From an uncultured Algibacter sp. (GTDB lineage Bacteria; Bacteroidota; Bacteroidia; Flavobacteriales; Flavobacteriaceae), in NCBI RefSeq assembly GCF_947495675.1, contig NZ_CANLZX010000018.1:30485-94484 (forward strand): a stretch of 64,000 nt of DNA. Reading direction: 5' to 3'. Each line of letters begins with the position of its first letter. Within the stretch, counting starts at the first letter, position 1. The position numbers were made by a program, and so were the translations under genes. Shown piece by piece: positions 1 to 7,509 of the stretch. The notes beneath the pieces were generated by a model. That model searched no databases. It worked only from the letters and a program-made list of their open reading frames with translations, and was not told where the DNA came from.

Positions 1-520
1 TCATAACGGGTTTTCCATCTAAATAATCAAACATCCATACAATTGGATGAAATTCAGCTATAAAAAATGTGCCGCCTTTTTTTAAACGTTCAGCAATCAT
101 TTTTCCCCAAGGTTTTAAATCTGGCAACCAACCAATAACGCCATAACTAGCAAAAACAATATCAAAAGTATCTTTTACAAATTCCGATGTATCTAAAACA
201 TTACAACATACAAATTCAGCATCAAGTTTTAATTCATCATTTAAATGCTTAGCTAGTTTTATGCCTTCATCACTCAAATCAATACCAGTACACTTGGCTC
301 CCATCCTACTCCAACTTAAAGTATCTTGCCCAAAATGACATTGCAAATGCAATAAAGATTTCCCAGACACATCTCCCAAAGCAGCTAACTCGTAAGGCAT
401 TAAAGATGATTTTCCTTTTTTAAAGGCTTCTAAATTATACATATTACTTTTGGCATGTACTTTTACCTTGTTGTTCCAAGTAGCTTTATTGGTATCAAAA
501 AATTTATTATATCTAGTCAT
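1..520 (-). CDS. Class I SAM-dependent methyltransferase, cut by the left edge
   Basis: The reading frame opens with ATG at 518-520 (read on the minus strand) and stays open to the window edge, so the C-terminus is missing. The visible ~173 residues begin MTRYNKFFDT and contain a Rossmann motif I region (LLHLQCHFGQDTLSW), an acidic motif (CTGIDLSDEGI) and a later KPWGKMIAERLKKGG segment, the usual order of a class I methyltransferase of the Methyltransf_11/25 type. HFGQDTLS replaces the usual GxGxG, a variant common in this subgroup. The substrate is unknown. It is divergent from the lipoprotein gene starting at 554. Confidence in the fold is high; the function is open. Confidence 0.82.
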   Translation of the reverse strand, partial: MTRYNKFFDTNKATWNNKVKVHAKSNMYNLEAFKKGKSSLMPYELAALGDVSGKSLLHLQCHFGQDTLSWSRMGAKCTGIDLSDEGIKLAKHLNDELKLDAEFVCCNVLDTSEFVKDTFDIVFASYGVIGWLPDLKPWGKMIAERLKKGGTFFIAEFHPIVWMFDYLDGKPVM

Positions 521-530
521 CTTCAAGTGA

Positions 531-538
531 TATCTTTG
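531..538 (+). promoter_or_regulatory. Probable -7 promoter element (TATCTTTG)
   Basis: TATCTTTG matches the Bacteroidota -7 consensus TAnnTTTG and lies 15 bases before the lipoprotein start at 554. No clear TTG -33 element is visible at the right distance. Confidence 0.55.
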
Positions 539-553
539 TAAAAAATCTAAATT

Positions 554-1201
554 ATGAAAAATTTACTATTAGTTATTGGCTTTCTTAGTATTTGCTATTC
601 GTGCAAGCAAAAAGAAGAAAAACCACTAAGTAAAACCGAAATAAATATTACAGAAAAAATAGCTAATGCTCATGGTTTTCAAAATTGGAAACATGTTACA
701 GAAATTCAATTTACATTTTTTAATAAAAGAAGTTGGATCTGGAAACCCAAAACACACGATGTTACGCTTATTACCGAAAAAGACACCATTAATTATAATA
801 GAACATCTATTGATAGTGTATCCATAAAAGCCGATAAAGCATTTATTAACGATAAGTTTTGGTTGCTAATACCATTTCAATTGGTTTGGGATAAGGGAAC
901 CACTATTTCTACACCAGCAAAAGAAACTGCTCCAATAAGTAAAAAGCAACTCAATAAAATTACTATTACATACGCTAACGAAGGTGGTTACACACCTGGC
1001 GATGCTTATGATATTTATTTTGACGACCATTATTTAATTAAAGAATGGGCTTTTAGAAAAGGTAATAGCCCTAAAGCAGGACTAATAAATACTTTTGAAA
1101 ACTATCAAGATTATAATGGTATAAAAATAGCTTTAGACCATAAAAAAGGCGATGACGACTGGAATTTGAATTTTTCAAACATAAAAATTAATTATAATTA
1201 A
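554..1201 (+). CDS. Uncharacterised lipoprotein
   Basis: The 215-residue product starts MKNLLLVIGFLSICYSCKQ: a short hydrophobic signal followed by a lipobox-like CYSC, so Cys17 is the likely lipidated residue and the protein would sit on the cell envelope. The rest is soluble and rich in aromatic residues and charge (for example RSWIWKPKTHDV and a C-terminal KGDDDWNLNF). It resembles uncharacterised lipoproteins common in Flavobacteriaceae, but I cannot name the domain with certainty. A -7 promoter element lies just upstream and a strong terminator follows at 1303-1340, so it is probably monocistronic. Confidence 0.75.
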   Translation: MKNLLLVIGFLSICYSCKQKEEKPLSKTEINITEKIANAHGFQNWKHVTEIQFTFFNKRSWIWKPKTHDVTLITEKDTINYNRTSIDSVSIKADKAFINDKFWLLIPFQLVWDKGTTISTPAKETAPISKKQLNKITITYANEGGYTPGDAYDIYFDDHYLIKEWAFRKGNSPKAGLINTFENYQDYNGIKIALDHKKGDDDWNLNFSNIKINYN

Positions 1202-1302
1202 AAAAAAACAAGCATTAGTGTAATTAAAACCTATAAACTCCGACTAATAGAATATATAAATTATAAAAAGTTATTTTTCCGCTTAATGCGCCTATATATA
1301 TT

Positions 1303-1340
1303 AAAGCGCTTCAATCAATGGTTGAAGCGCTTTTTCTTTT
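1303..1340 (+). terminator. Rho-independent terminator
   Basis: A perfect 12-bp stem (AAAGCGCTTCAA at 1303-1314 with its complement at 1322-1333) closes a 7-base loop and runs into T-rich sequence. It ends the lipoprotein transcript and insulates the kynurenine cluster downstream. Confidence 0.85.
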
Positions 1341-1384
1341 TAAGCCTTATTAATCTTGCTATTCATTTCTAAGTTTATAATTCT

Positions 1385-1392
1385 TATTTTTG
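1385..1392 (+). promoter_or_regulatory. Possible -7 element for the kynurenine cluster
   Basis: TATTTTTG fits TAnnTTTG and ends 24 bases before the TTG start of kynU. No TTG -33 box is found at 17-19 bases, so this rests on the -7 element and position only. Confidence 0.4.
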
Positions 1393-1416
1393 TTAGAAAC
1401 CGAAAAATAAAACACT

Positions 1417-2688
1417 TTGTCTGACTATAAATTAGGTCTTGAATACGCTTTACAACAAGACCAAAATGATGAATTAAAAACCTATCGAGATCAGTTTCAC
1501 ATTCCTAAAAACAAGGAAGGAAACCCGTGGATTTACATGACTGGAAATTCTCTTGGCTTACAACCTAAGCAAACAAAATCTTATGTAAACCAAGAACTTG
1601 AAGATTGGGCAAATTTGGGTGTTGAAGGACATTTTGAAGCAAAAAATCCTTGGCTAGCTTATCATGAGTTTTTAACCAAAAGCATGGCAAAAGTAGTAGG
1701 TGCAAAACCTATTGAAGTGATTGTTATGAATACGCTAACAGCCAATTTGCATTTTATGATGGTATCGTTTTACAAACCTACCAAAACACGCTATAAAATA
1801 CTTATTGAGAGTGATGCTTTTCCTTCTGATAAATATGCTGTAGAATCGCAATTACGCCATCATGGGTACGATGATAAAGCAGGATTAATACTCTGGAAAC
1901 CCAGAAAAGGAGAAGAACTATTAAACTATAATGATTTAGAAAACATTCTTAAAAAGCATGGCCATGAAATTGCATTAATCATGATTGGTGGAGTTAATTA
2001 TTACACAGGACAATATTTTGATTTAAAACGCATTGCTACATTAGGACATAAATACGGTTGCAATGTTGGTTTTGATTGTGCACATGGTGCAGGAAATGTA
2101 AATTTAAACCTGCATGAATCTGGAGCAGATTTTGCTGTTTGGTGTACCTATAAATATTTAAATTCTGGACCCGGAAGTTTAGCGGGTTGTTTTGTACATG
2201 AACGCCATGCACATAAAAAAGATTTAAACCGTTTTACAGGTTGGTGGAGCCACAACAAACAAACCCGTTTTAATATGCGCGATGAGTTTGACCAATTGCC
2301 AGGCGCCGAAGGTTGGCAATTAAGCAACCCGCCTATTTTATCTATGGCAGCCATAAAAGCTTCTTTAGATATGTTTCATGAAGTTGGCATGGAGAAACTA
2401 ACTAATAAGTCTAAAAAACTAACTGGCTATTTCGAGTATTTATTAAAACAACTAGGTGAAGATGTTATTAAAATTATAACACCAAGCAATCCAGAAGAAC
2501 GTGGATGCCAGCTCTCTATACAAGTTAAAAATGCAGATAAAACATTACACAATAAATTAACTAAAGCAGGAATAATTAGCGATTGGCGTGAACCTGATGT
2601 AATTAGATGTGCACCAGTACCGCTTTATAATTCGTTTGAGGATGTGTATAGATTAGTTAAGAAATTGAAAAGTATTTTGAATGAATAA
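1417..2688 (+). CDS. kynU: Kynureninase
   Basis: The 423-residue PLP enzyme cleaves kynurenine or 3-hydroxykynurenine to (3-hydroxy)anthranilate and alanine. Fold-type I features are visible: the internal-aldimine lysine in TYKYLNSGPG (about K246), the PLP-contacting aspartate in GFDCAHGAGN (about D220), and TGNSLGLQP near the N-terminus. Length matches the family (about 415-430). The start is TTG at 1417, giving MSDYKLGLEYALQ; no ATG sits in a better position, and the alignment-like N-terminus supports it. It overlaps kmo by 8 bases, implying translational coupling. With kmo and the dioxygenase downstream, it forms the core of tryptophan breakdown through 3-hydroxyanthranilate. Confidence 0.96.
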   Translation: MSDYKLGLEYALQQDQNDELKTYRDQFHIPKNKEGNPWIYMTGNSLGLQPKQTKSYVNQELEDWANLGVEGHFEAKNPWLAYHEFLTKSMAKVVGAKPIEVIVMNTLTANLHFMMVSFYKPTKTRYKILIESDAFPSDKYAVESQLRHHGYDDKAGLILWKPRKGEELLNYNDLENILKKHGHEIALIMIGGVNYYTGQYFDLKRIATLGHKYGCNVGFDCAHGAGNVNLNLHESGADFAVWCTYKYLNSGPGSLAGCFVHERHAHKKDLNRFTGWWSHNKQTRFNMRDEFDQLPGAEGWQLSNPPILSMAAIKASLDMFHEVGMEKLTNKSKKLTGYFEYLLKQLGEDVIKIITPSNPEERGCQLSIQVKNADKTLHNKLTKAGIISDWREPDVIRCAPVPLYNSFEDVYRLVKKLKSILNE

Positions 2689-4078
2689 AAAACAAAACAT
2701 ATTAATAATTGGTGCAGGTTTATGCGGTTCGCTTTTAGCTTTACGTTTAGGACAAAGAGGTTATAATGTATCTGTTTACGAAATGCGTCCAGATTTACGA
2801 AAAGTAGATATTAGTGCAGGCCGTTCAATAAATTTAGCGTTTTCAGACCGTGGCAATAAAGCCATGAAATTAGTGGGTTTAGAAGACCAAGTAAAAGCTC
2901 TATGCATCCCAATGAACGGACGCATGATTCATGATAAACACGGAAACACTTTTCAATCAAATTACAGCGGCCGAGAGCATGAATATATAAATTCCATATC
3001 TCGTGGCGATTTAAACGCTTTACTACTAAATGAAGCTGAAAAACACGAAAATGTTAATATACACTTTAATAAAAAATGTAAATCGGTAGATTTTGAAAAA
3101 ACAACTGCACTTTTTAAAGATTACCATACAAAAGATGAGTTTATTGAAGATGCAGATATCATTATTGCTACAGATGGTGCAGGCTCTGCCATGCGCAAAA
3201 GCTACTATTTAAGTAAGAAGTTTTTATTTAGTTTTTCACAAGCGTACCTAACACATGGCTATAAGGAATTAAGCATTTTACCTAAACCTAATGGCGATTA
3301 TAAAACGCACAAAAATGCACTTCATATATGGCCAAGAGGAAGCTTTATGCTTATAGCTTTACCTAATTTAGATGGTAGTTTTACCGTTACATTATTTTTG
3401 AGTTATGATGAAGGTAAATACCATTTTAATAACTTAATTAACGAAGATATTGTTCTTGAGTTTTTTAAAGAAGAGTTTCCTGATGCCTTAGCGTTAATGC
3501 CAAATTTAGTTGATGATTTTTTTAAAAACCCTACTGCACCTTTAGGCACCATAAAATGCTCGCCTTGGCATTATAAAGGCAACACACTTTTAATGGGAGA
3601 TGCAGCTCATGCTATTGTGCCGTTTTATGGTCAAGGAATGAATGCATCATTTGAAGATGTTGTAGAATTTGACAAAGTACTAGAACAAAATTTAAACAAC
3701 TGGGAAACTACTTTTAAAGCTTACGAAAATTCAAGAAAAAAAGATACTGATGCCATAGCAGATTTAGCCATTGATAACTTTCATGAAATGAAAGGGCATG
3801 TTAATAAAACTGTTTTTCAAGATAAGCGTAAATTAGAAATGGCTTTAGAAAAAGCGTTTCCAAATGACTATTCATCAAAATATTCGTTAGTAACTTTTAA
3901 TGAAAACATTGGTTACAGAGAAGCCATGTTAAGAGGTCGTGCACAAGACAAAGCCATACTAAATATGCTTACCGATGGTATTATTAATGCAAATGGAGAA
4001 TTAAAAGATATATTAGAAAAAGTAAAACAAGAAACCGAAGCTATTCTTGAAGATGATAGGATTGCTGGGTTAATGTAG
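2681..4078 (+). CDS. kmo: Kynurenine 3-monooxygenase
   Basis: This FAD- and NADPH-dependent aromatic hydroxylase converts L-kynurenine to 3-hydroxykynurenine. The N-terminus carries the dinucleotide-binding GAGLCGSLLALRLGQRG and the acidic strand end VYEMRPD. The second FAD motif GDAAHAIVPFYGQGMNASFEDV is near residue 310. At 465 residues it matches bacterial KMO length. The C-terminal part (after about residue 385) is the region that in the family forms the helix contacting substrate and membrane. It overlaps kynU by 8 bases and is followed by a structured 113-base spacer before the SDR gene. Confidence 0.96.
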   Translation: MNKKQNILIIGAGLCGSLLALRLGQRGYNVSVYEMRPDLRKVDISAGRSINLAFSDRGNKAMKLVGLEDQVKALCIPMNGRMIHDKHGNTFQSNYSGREHEYINSISRGDLNALLLNEAEKHENVNIHFNKKCKSVDFEKTTALFKDYHTKDEFIEDADIIIATDGAGSAMRKSYYLSKKFLFSFSQAYLTHGYKELSILPKPNGDYKTHKNALHIWPRGSFMLIALPNLDGSFTVTLFLSYDEGKYHFNNLINEDIVLEFFKEEFPDALALMPNLVDDFFKNPTAPLGTIKCSPWHYKGNTLLMGDAAHAIVPFYGQGMNASFEDVVEFDKVLEQNLNNWETTFKAYENSRKKDTDAIADLAIDNFHEMKGHVNKTVFQDKRKLEMALEKAFPNDYSSKYSLVTFNENIGYREAMLRGRAQDKAILNMLTDGIINANGELKDILEKVKQETEAILEDDRIAGLM

Positions 4079-4136
4079 GAAGCCTTTTCTAACCTCTTCT
4101 AAAAAAGGGACATCGTAAAGGTGATAAATTAATATG

Positions 4137-4175
4137 AACTCAAATTCCCGTTTTGAGTTCCCCTAACAAATGGGG
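4137..4175 (+). other. Two adjacent hairpins in the kmo-SDR spacer
   Basis: AACTCAAA at 4137-4144 pairs with TTTGAGTT at 4152-4159. Directly after it, CCCC at 4160-4163 can pair with GGGG at 4172-4175 around an 8-base loop. The second hairpin ends 16 bases before the chosen SDR start at 4192. No T-run follows, so this is not a simple terminator; it could be a processing or translation-control structure. Confidence 0.4.
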
Positions 4176-4191
4176 TTTAAAGGGACTTATT

Positions 4192-4974
4192 ATGAATCTT
4201 AACTTAAACAATAAAAACGCACTTGTTTGTGGTAGCACTCAAGGTATTGGCAAAGCCACAGCTTTGGCATTAGCTGCCGAGGGTGTTAACGTAACTCTTG
4301 TTGCTAGAAATAGAGAAAAACTAAAAAAAGTGTTGGCAGAATTACCACAACATAGAAACCATAATTATATAGTTGCAGATTTCTCAAACCCTAGAGAATT
4401 GCAAGAACAGGTTATTAAATTTATAGAAAAAGAGCATGGTTTTCATATTGTTATAAATAATACAGGCGGACCAAGAAGTGGTAGTTTATTATCGGCAAGT
4501 TTAGAGGCTTTTGACAATGCCTTTACCATGCACCTTAAATGCAACCATTTATTAGCCCAAGCTACAATACCATTTATGAAAGCGGAAGGTTTTGGACGGA
4601 TAATTAATATTATTTCTACCTCTGTAAAAGAACCAATTCCTGGACTTGGCGTAAGCAACACCATAAGAGGTGCTATTGGAAATTGGAGTAAAACACTATC
4701 GACTGAAGTTGCTGAATTTGGAATTACAGTAAATAACGTACTTCCTGGTTTTACTGATACCGAACGTTTAACCGAAATTATTAAAATTAAGGCCAATATT
4801 GAAGGATGTTCTATTGAAGACATGACCGAAATAATGAAAAACTACGCCCCTGCTAAACGCTTTGCAAAACCCGAAGAAACTGCAAATACTGTTACGTTTT
4901 TAGCAAGTGAAGCGGCTAGTTATATAACGGGAATTAACGTGCCGGTTGATGGCGGAAGAACAAAGTCTTTATAA
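4192..4974 (+). CDS. SDR family oxidoreductase in the kynurenine cluster
   Basis: A 260-residue classical short-chain dehydrogenase/reductase: glycine motif GSTQGIGKA near the N-terminus, NNTGG (variant of NNAG) near residue 87, a catalytic serine in the ISTS segment, and C-terminal ASEAASYITGINVPVDGG. The canonical YxxxK is not obvious: the segment after the serine reads VSNTIRGAIGNWSKTL, so the catalytic tyrosine appears to be missing, as in a subset of FabG-like proteins. I chose ATG 4192 because the 13-residue extension from TTG 4153 is translated through the hairpin region and lacks family resemblance. The substrate is unknown; its place between kmo and the dioxygenase suggests a role with tryptophan catabolites. 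Confidence 0.88.
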   Translation: MNLNLNNKNALVCGSTQGIGKATALALAAEGVNVTLVARNREKLKKVLAELPQHRNHNYIVADFSNPRELQEQVIKFIEKEHGFHIVINNTGGPRSGSLLSASLEAFDNAFTMHLKCNHLLAQATIPFMKAEGFGRIINIISTSVKEPIPGLGVSNTIRGAIGNWSKTLSTEVAEFGITVNNVLPGFTDTERLTEIIKIKANIEGCSIEDMTEIMKNYAPAKRFAKPEETANTVTFLASEAASYITGINVPVDGGRTKSL

Positions 4975-5034
4975 TTATTTAACGAAACTAAAACACTATT
5001 AAATTTTTGGTATTTGTATCTTTATAACGAATTT

Positions 5035-5180
5035 GCGTTAAGGATAGAAGCGGCATCCTTTTTTATTATCTGTAAAGTCTTTAATTAACATAGGTTAAGT
5101 ATAATTAGCGTATTTGATAATAGACTAAAAAGTTAAACATAAAAAAGATAAAGCGTATAGCCTGACCCTTGTGGTAACGC
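5035..5180 (-). repeat. Intergenic nested-palindrome repeat, copy A (long-core type)
   Basis: The ends pair as GCGTTA (5035-5040) with TAACGC (5175-5180). Inside, ATCCTTTTTTAT (5055-5066) pairs with ATAAAAAAGAT (5139-5149) with one bulge. Read on the minus strand it starts GCGTTACCACAAGGGTC, the same opening as copy C. The core differs completely from copies B and C and is longer (146 bases overall). It fills most of the spacer between the SDR gene and haaO, ending 15 bases before haaO. A GGAT/ATCC hairpin followed by T6 at 5040-5064 could also act as a terminator on the plus strand. Confidence 0.75.
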
Positions 5181-5195
5181 ACTAATTATTAAATT

Positions 5196-5729
5196 ATGAG
5201 CAACTTAACATCTCCTATAAATTTTAAAGCTTGGATTGAAGAAAACAGACATCTTTTAAAACCACCTGTTGGAAATAAAGTGGTTTGGAAGGATGCCGAT
5301 TTTATTGTTATGGTTGTTGGTGGCCCTAACAATAGAAAAGATTACCATTACAACGAAACACCAGAGTTTTTCTACCAAGTTGAAGGTGATATTGTTTTAA
5401 AAATTATTGATAAAGGCACGCCAAAAGATGTGCATATTAAAGAAGGTGATATTTACTTATTGCCTCCAAAAGTGCCTCACTCACCTCAGCGCGATGCAAA
5501 TACAGTAGGCTTGGTTATAGAATACAAACGCCCAGAAGGTACGCGAGATGCTTTGCTATGGTTTTGTGAAAATTGTGTAACTAAACTCTATGAAGAAGAT
5601 TTTACTCTAGAGAATATTGAAACAGATATGCCAAAAATATTTGATAAATATTACAGCGATAAAGACAAACGAAGCTGCCCAAATTGTGGAGAAGTTATGC
5701 AACCACCAAAAAAAGTACAAATAGATTAA
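5196..5729 (+). CDS. nbaC: 3-hydroxyanthranilate 3,4-dioxygenase
   Basis: This cupin-fold iron enzyme opens the ring of 3-hydroxyanthranilate to 2-amino-3-carboxymuconate semialdehyde. The 177-residue protein has the expected Fe(II) ligands at H51, E57 and H95 (HYNETPE and VPHSPQ). It also has a C-terminal rubredoxin-like second metal site made by CENC (C124, C127) and CPNC (C161, C164), the arrangement of the bacterial homodimeric form. Eukaryotic HAAO lacks the C-terminal site. ATG 5196 follows repeat copy A by 15 bases. Its substrate is the product of the KMO and KynU steps. The bacterial gene is also called haaO. Confidence 0.95.
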   Translation: MSNLTSPINFKAWIEENRHLLKPPVGNKVVWKDADFIVMVVGGPNNRKDYHYNETPEFFYQVEGDIVLKIIDKGTPKDVHIKEGDIYLLPPKVPHSPQRDANTVGLVIEYKRPEGTRDALLWFCENCVTKLYEEDFTLENIETDMPKIFDKYYSDKDKRSCPNCGEVMQPPKKVQID

Positions 5730-5767
5730 ATCTAATTTAAAGATTCCTGACCTCTCAGGATTTTAAC

Positions 5768-6850
5768 ATGAAACGTAAACTTAGAATTAACGGTCATTCT
5801 CATTTACTACCTTACCCGGAGCAAATCCCTGAATTTATGCGTGAAAAGGGCATTTTTTGGGTGGATAAGGACCGAAAATTTATGCTTCAAAAAGATTGGA
5901 AGCGCCCTGTTACAGATTCTAGTTTTTTCTTAGATGAAAAATTAGAATGGATGGAGCGAAACAAACTAGACCATGCTGTGGTTTTAAATTTATCGCAACT
6001 TTATGGTAATGGTTTACGTGTTGAAGAAATGAAAAAAGCCTTGCGTTTTCAAAACGATTTTAATGCTAAAGTACAAAACGACAATCCTAGTAAATTTACT
6101 TGTGGTTTTGTAGTACACCCTGCTTTTATTAGAAGTGCGTGTTGGGAAATTGAGCGTTGTGTTGAAAACCATGGCATGCAATTATTATGTTTACCAACGC
6201 ATTACATGGATACTATTGGCACATGGCGATGTATTTTTGACGAGGAAAACGAACCAATTTTCGAGCTAGCAGACAAGTATAATTTAGCTGTAGAAATTCA
6301 CCCTTATGATGGTGAAAAGTTTATAAAATTAGAAAATACTTCGTGGCGATTTCATTTAATTTGGATGTTAGCACAATGTGGTGATGCCTATCATTTTTTA
6401 ACATTAAATGGTTACCAAGACAAATTCCCGAATATGCGAACGTGTTTTGCACACGGCGGACAATTAGCACAAATTAACTTAGGAAGACGTATACAAGGGT
6501 TTGATGGCAGACCCGATTTGTTTGAAGGCAAACACCACCCAAGAAAAGCCGTAGGGCATAAAAACATTTTCTTTGACACCTTAGTTCATGATACCGGCGG
6601 ACTTGAATTATTAATAAGAAACCATGGCTCTAAACAGGTTATAATGGGACTAGACGACCCTTATCCGTTAGGCGAAATGGAAAGCGATAAACAATCGTCT
6701 TACCCTGGGAAAATTTTAGATTTAGCAGTAGAGAGAGACATTATTACCAAAGATGAATATGATGATATTTGGGAACATAATGTAATACAATGGCTTTGTG
6801 GCGATGATGAGGCAGCAAAACAAAAGTTAATAAAACGAATTTTAAGTTAA
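5768..6850 (+). CDS. Amidohydrolase, 2-amino-3-carboxymuconate-6-semialdehyde decarboxylase-like
   Basis: The 360-residue protein has the metal-ligand set of the ACMSD branch of the amidohydrolase superfamily: GHSH near the N-terminus (H10, H12), EIHPY (H178), AHGG (H229) and GLDDP (D296). These positions nearly coincide with those of characterised ACMSD. It would decarboxylate the dioxygenase product, diverting carbon to 2-aminomuconate instead of quinolinate. It lies 38 bases after the dioxygenase gene and overlaps the next gene by one base. The usual next enzyme, 2-aminomuconate semialdehyde dehydrogenase, is not in this cluster. The exact substrate is inferred from context. Confidence 0.88.
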   Translation: MKRKLRINGHSHLLPYPEQIPEFMREKGIFWVDKDRKFMLQKDWKRPVTDSSFFLDEKLEWMERNKLDHAVVLNLSQLYGNGLRVEEMKKALRFQNDFNAKVQNDNPSKFTCGFVVHPAFIRSACWEIERCVENHGMQLLCLPTHYMDTIGTWRCIFDEENEPIFELADKYNLAVEIHPYDGEKFIKLENTSWRFHLIWMLAQCGDAYHFLTLNGYQDKFPNMRTCFAHGGQLAQINLGRRIQGFDGRPDLFEGKHHPRKAVGHKNIFFDTLVHDTGGLELLIRNHGSKQVIMGLDDPYPLGEMESDKQSSYPGKILDLAVERDIITKDEYDDIWEHNVIQWLCGDDEAAKQKLIKRILS

Positions 6851-7494
6851 TGCATTTTATACCAGAAGAACTAGATGATTATGTGGTTGCACATTCTGAA
6901 AATGAGCCAGAATTGTTACAACAACTTACAAGAGAAACCTACCAGAAAATTTTACAACCTAGAATGTTAAGTGGGCATTATCAAGGTAGGCTTTTAAGTA
7001 TTATCTCTAAATTAGTAAACCCTAAAAATATTTTAGAAATAGGCACTTATACGGGATATTCTGCGCTATGTTTAGTAGAAGGCATGCAAGCTGATGGCGA
7101 ATTACACACTATTGATATAAATGAAGAATTGGTTGACTTCCAGCGCAAGTATTTTGATAAATCTGGTTTTGGAAAACGCATACATCAGCATTTAGGTAAT
7201 GCCTTAGAGATTATACCCAAACTTGATGTTACTTTTGATTTGGTTTTTATTGATGCAGACAAAGACAACTACTCCAACTATTTTGAAGTTATTATTAATA
7301 AGTTAAACCCTGGTGGTATTATTTTATCTGATAACGTTTTATGGAGTGGTAAAATTCTAGTTAATACATTTAAAAAAGATGATACCTCTACCCCTGCTTT
7401 AATTGCTTACAACAAACTTTTAAAAAACGACCCACGTGTTGAGACTGTTTTATTACCAATTAGAGATGGCTTAACAATTAGCAGAAAACTCTAA
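6850..7494 (+). CDS. O-methyltransferase (COMT/CCoAOMT family), coupled to the kynurenine cluster
   Basis: A 214-residue class I methyltransferase of the small-molecule O-methyltransferase family: motif I LEIGTYTGYSALCL, acidic HTIDINEE, and the metal-binding DLVFIDADKDNYSNYFE with the later LSDNVLWSGK. Members of this family methylate catechol-like hydroxyls using a divalent metal. The start ATG shares its A with the TAA stop of the upstream amidohydrolase, so translation is coupled. Family homologues are often annotated only as O-methyltransferase. Its tie to an operon handling ortho-aminophenols (3-hydroxykynurenine, 3-hydroxyanthranilate) suggests such a substrate, but that is inference. 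Confidence 0.9.
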   Translation: MHFIPEELDDYVVAHSENEPELLQQLTRETYQKILQPRMLSGHYQGRLLSIISKLVNPKNILEIGTYTGYSALCLVEGMQADGELHTIDINEELVDFQRKYFDKSGFGKRIHQHLGNALEIIPKLDVTFDLVFIDADKDNYSNYFEVIINKLNPGGIILSDNVLWSGKILVNTFKKDDTSTPALIAYNKLLKNDPRVETVLLPIRDGLTISRKL

Positions 7495-7509
7495 TCAAAA
7501 TTATTTTAT

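Noticed and set aside
2148..2354. Minus-strand open frame inside kynU
   Set aside because: It lies wholly within a strongly supported gene on the other strand, has no family resemblance and arises from its codon pattern.
4443..4823. Minus-strand 126-codon frame inside the SDR gene
   Set aside because: Antisense shadow of a conserved SDR; composition is low-complexity and it has no motif.
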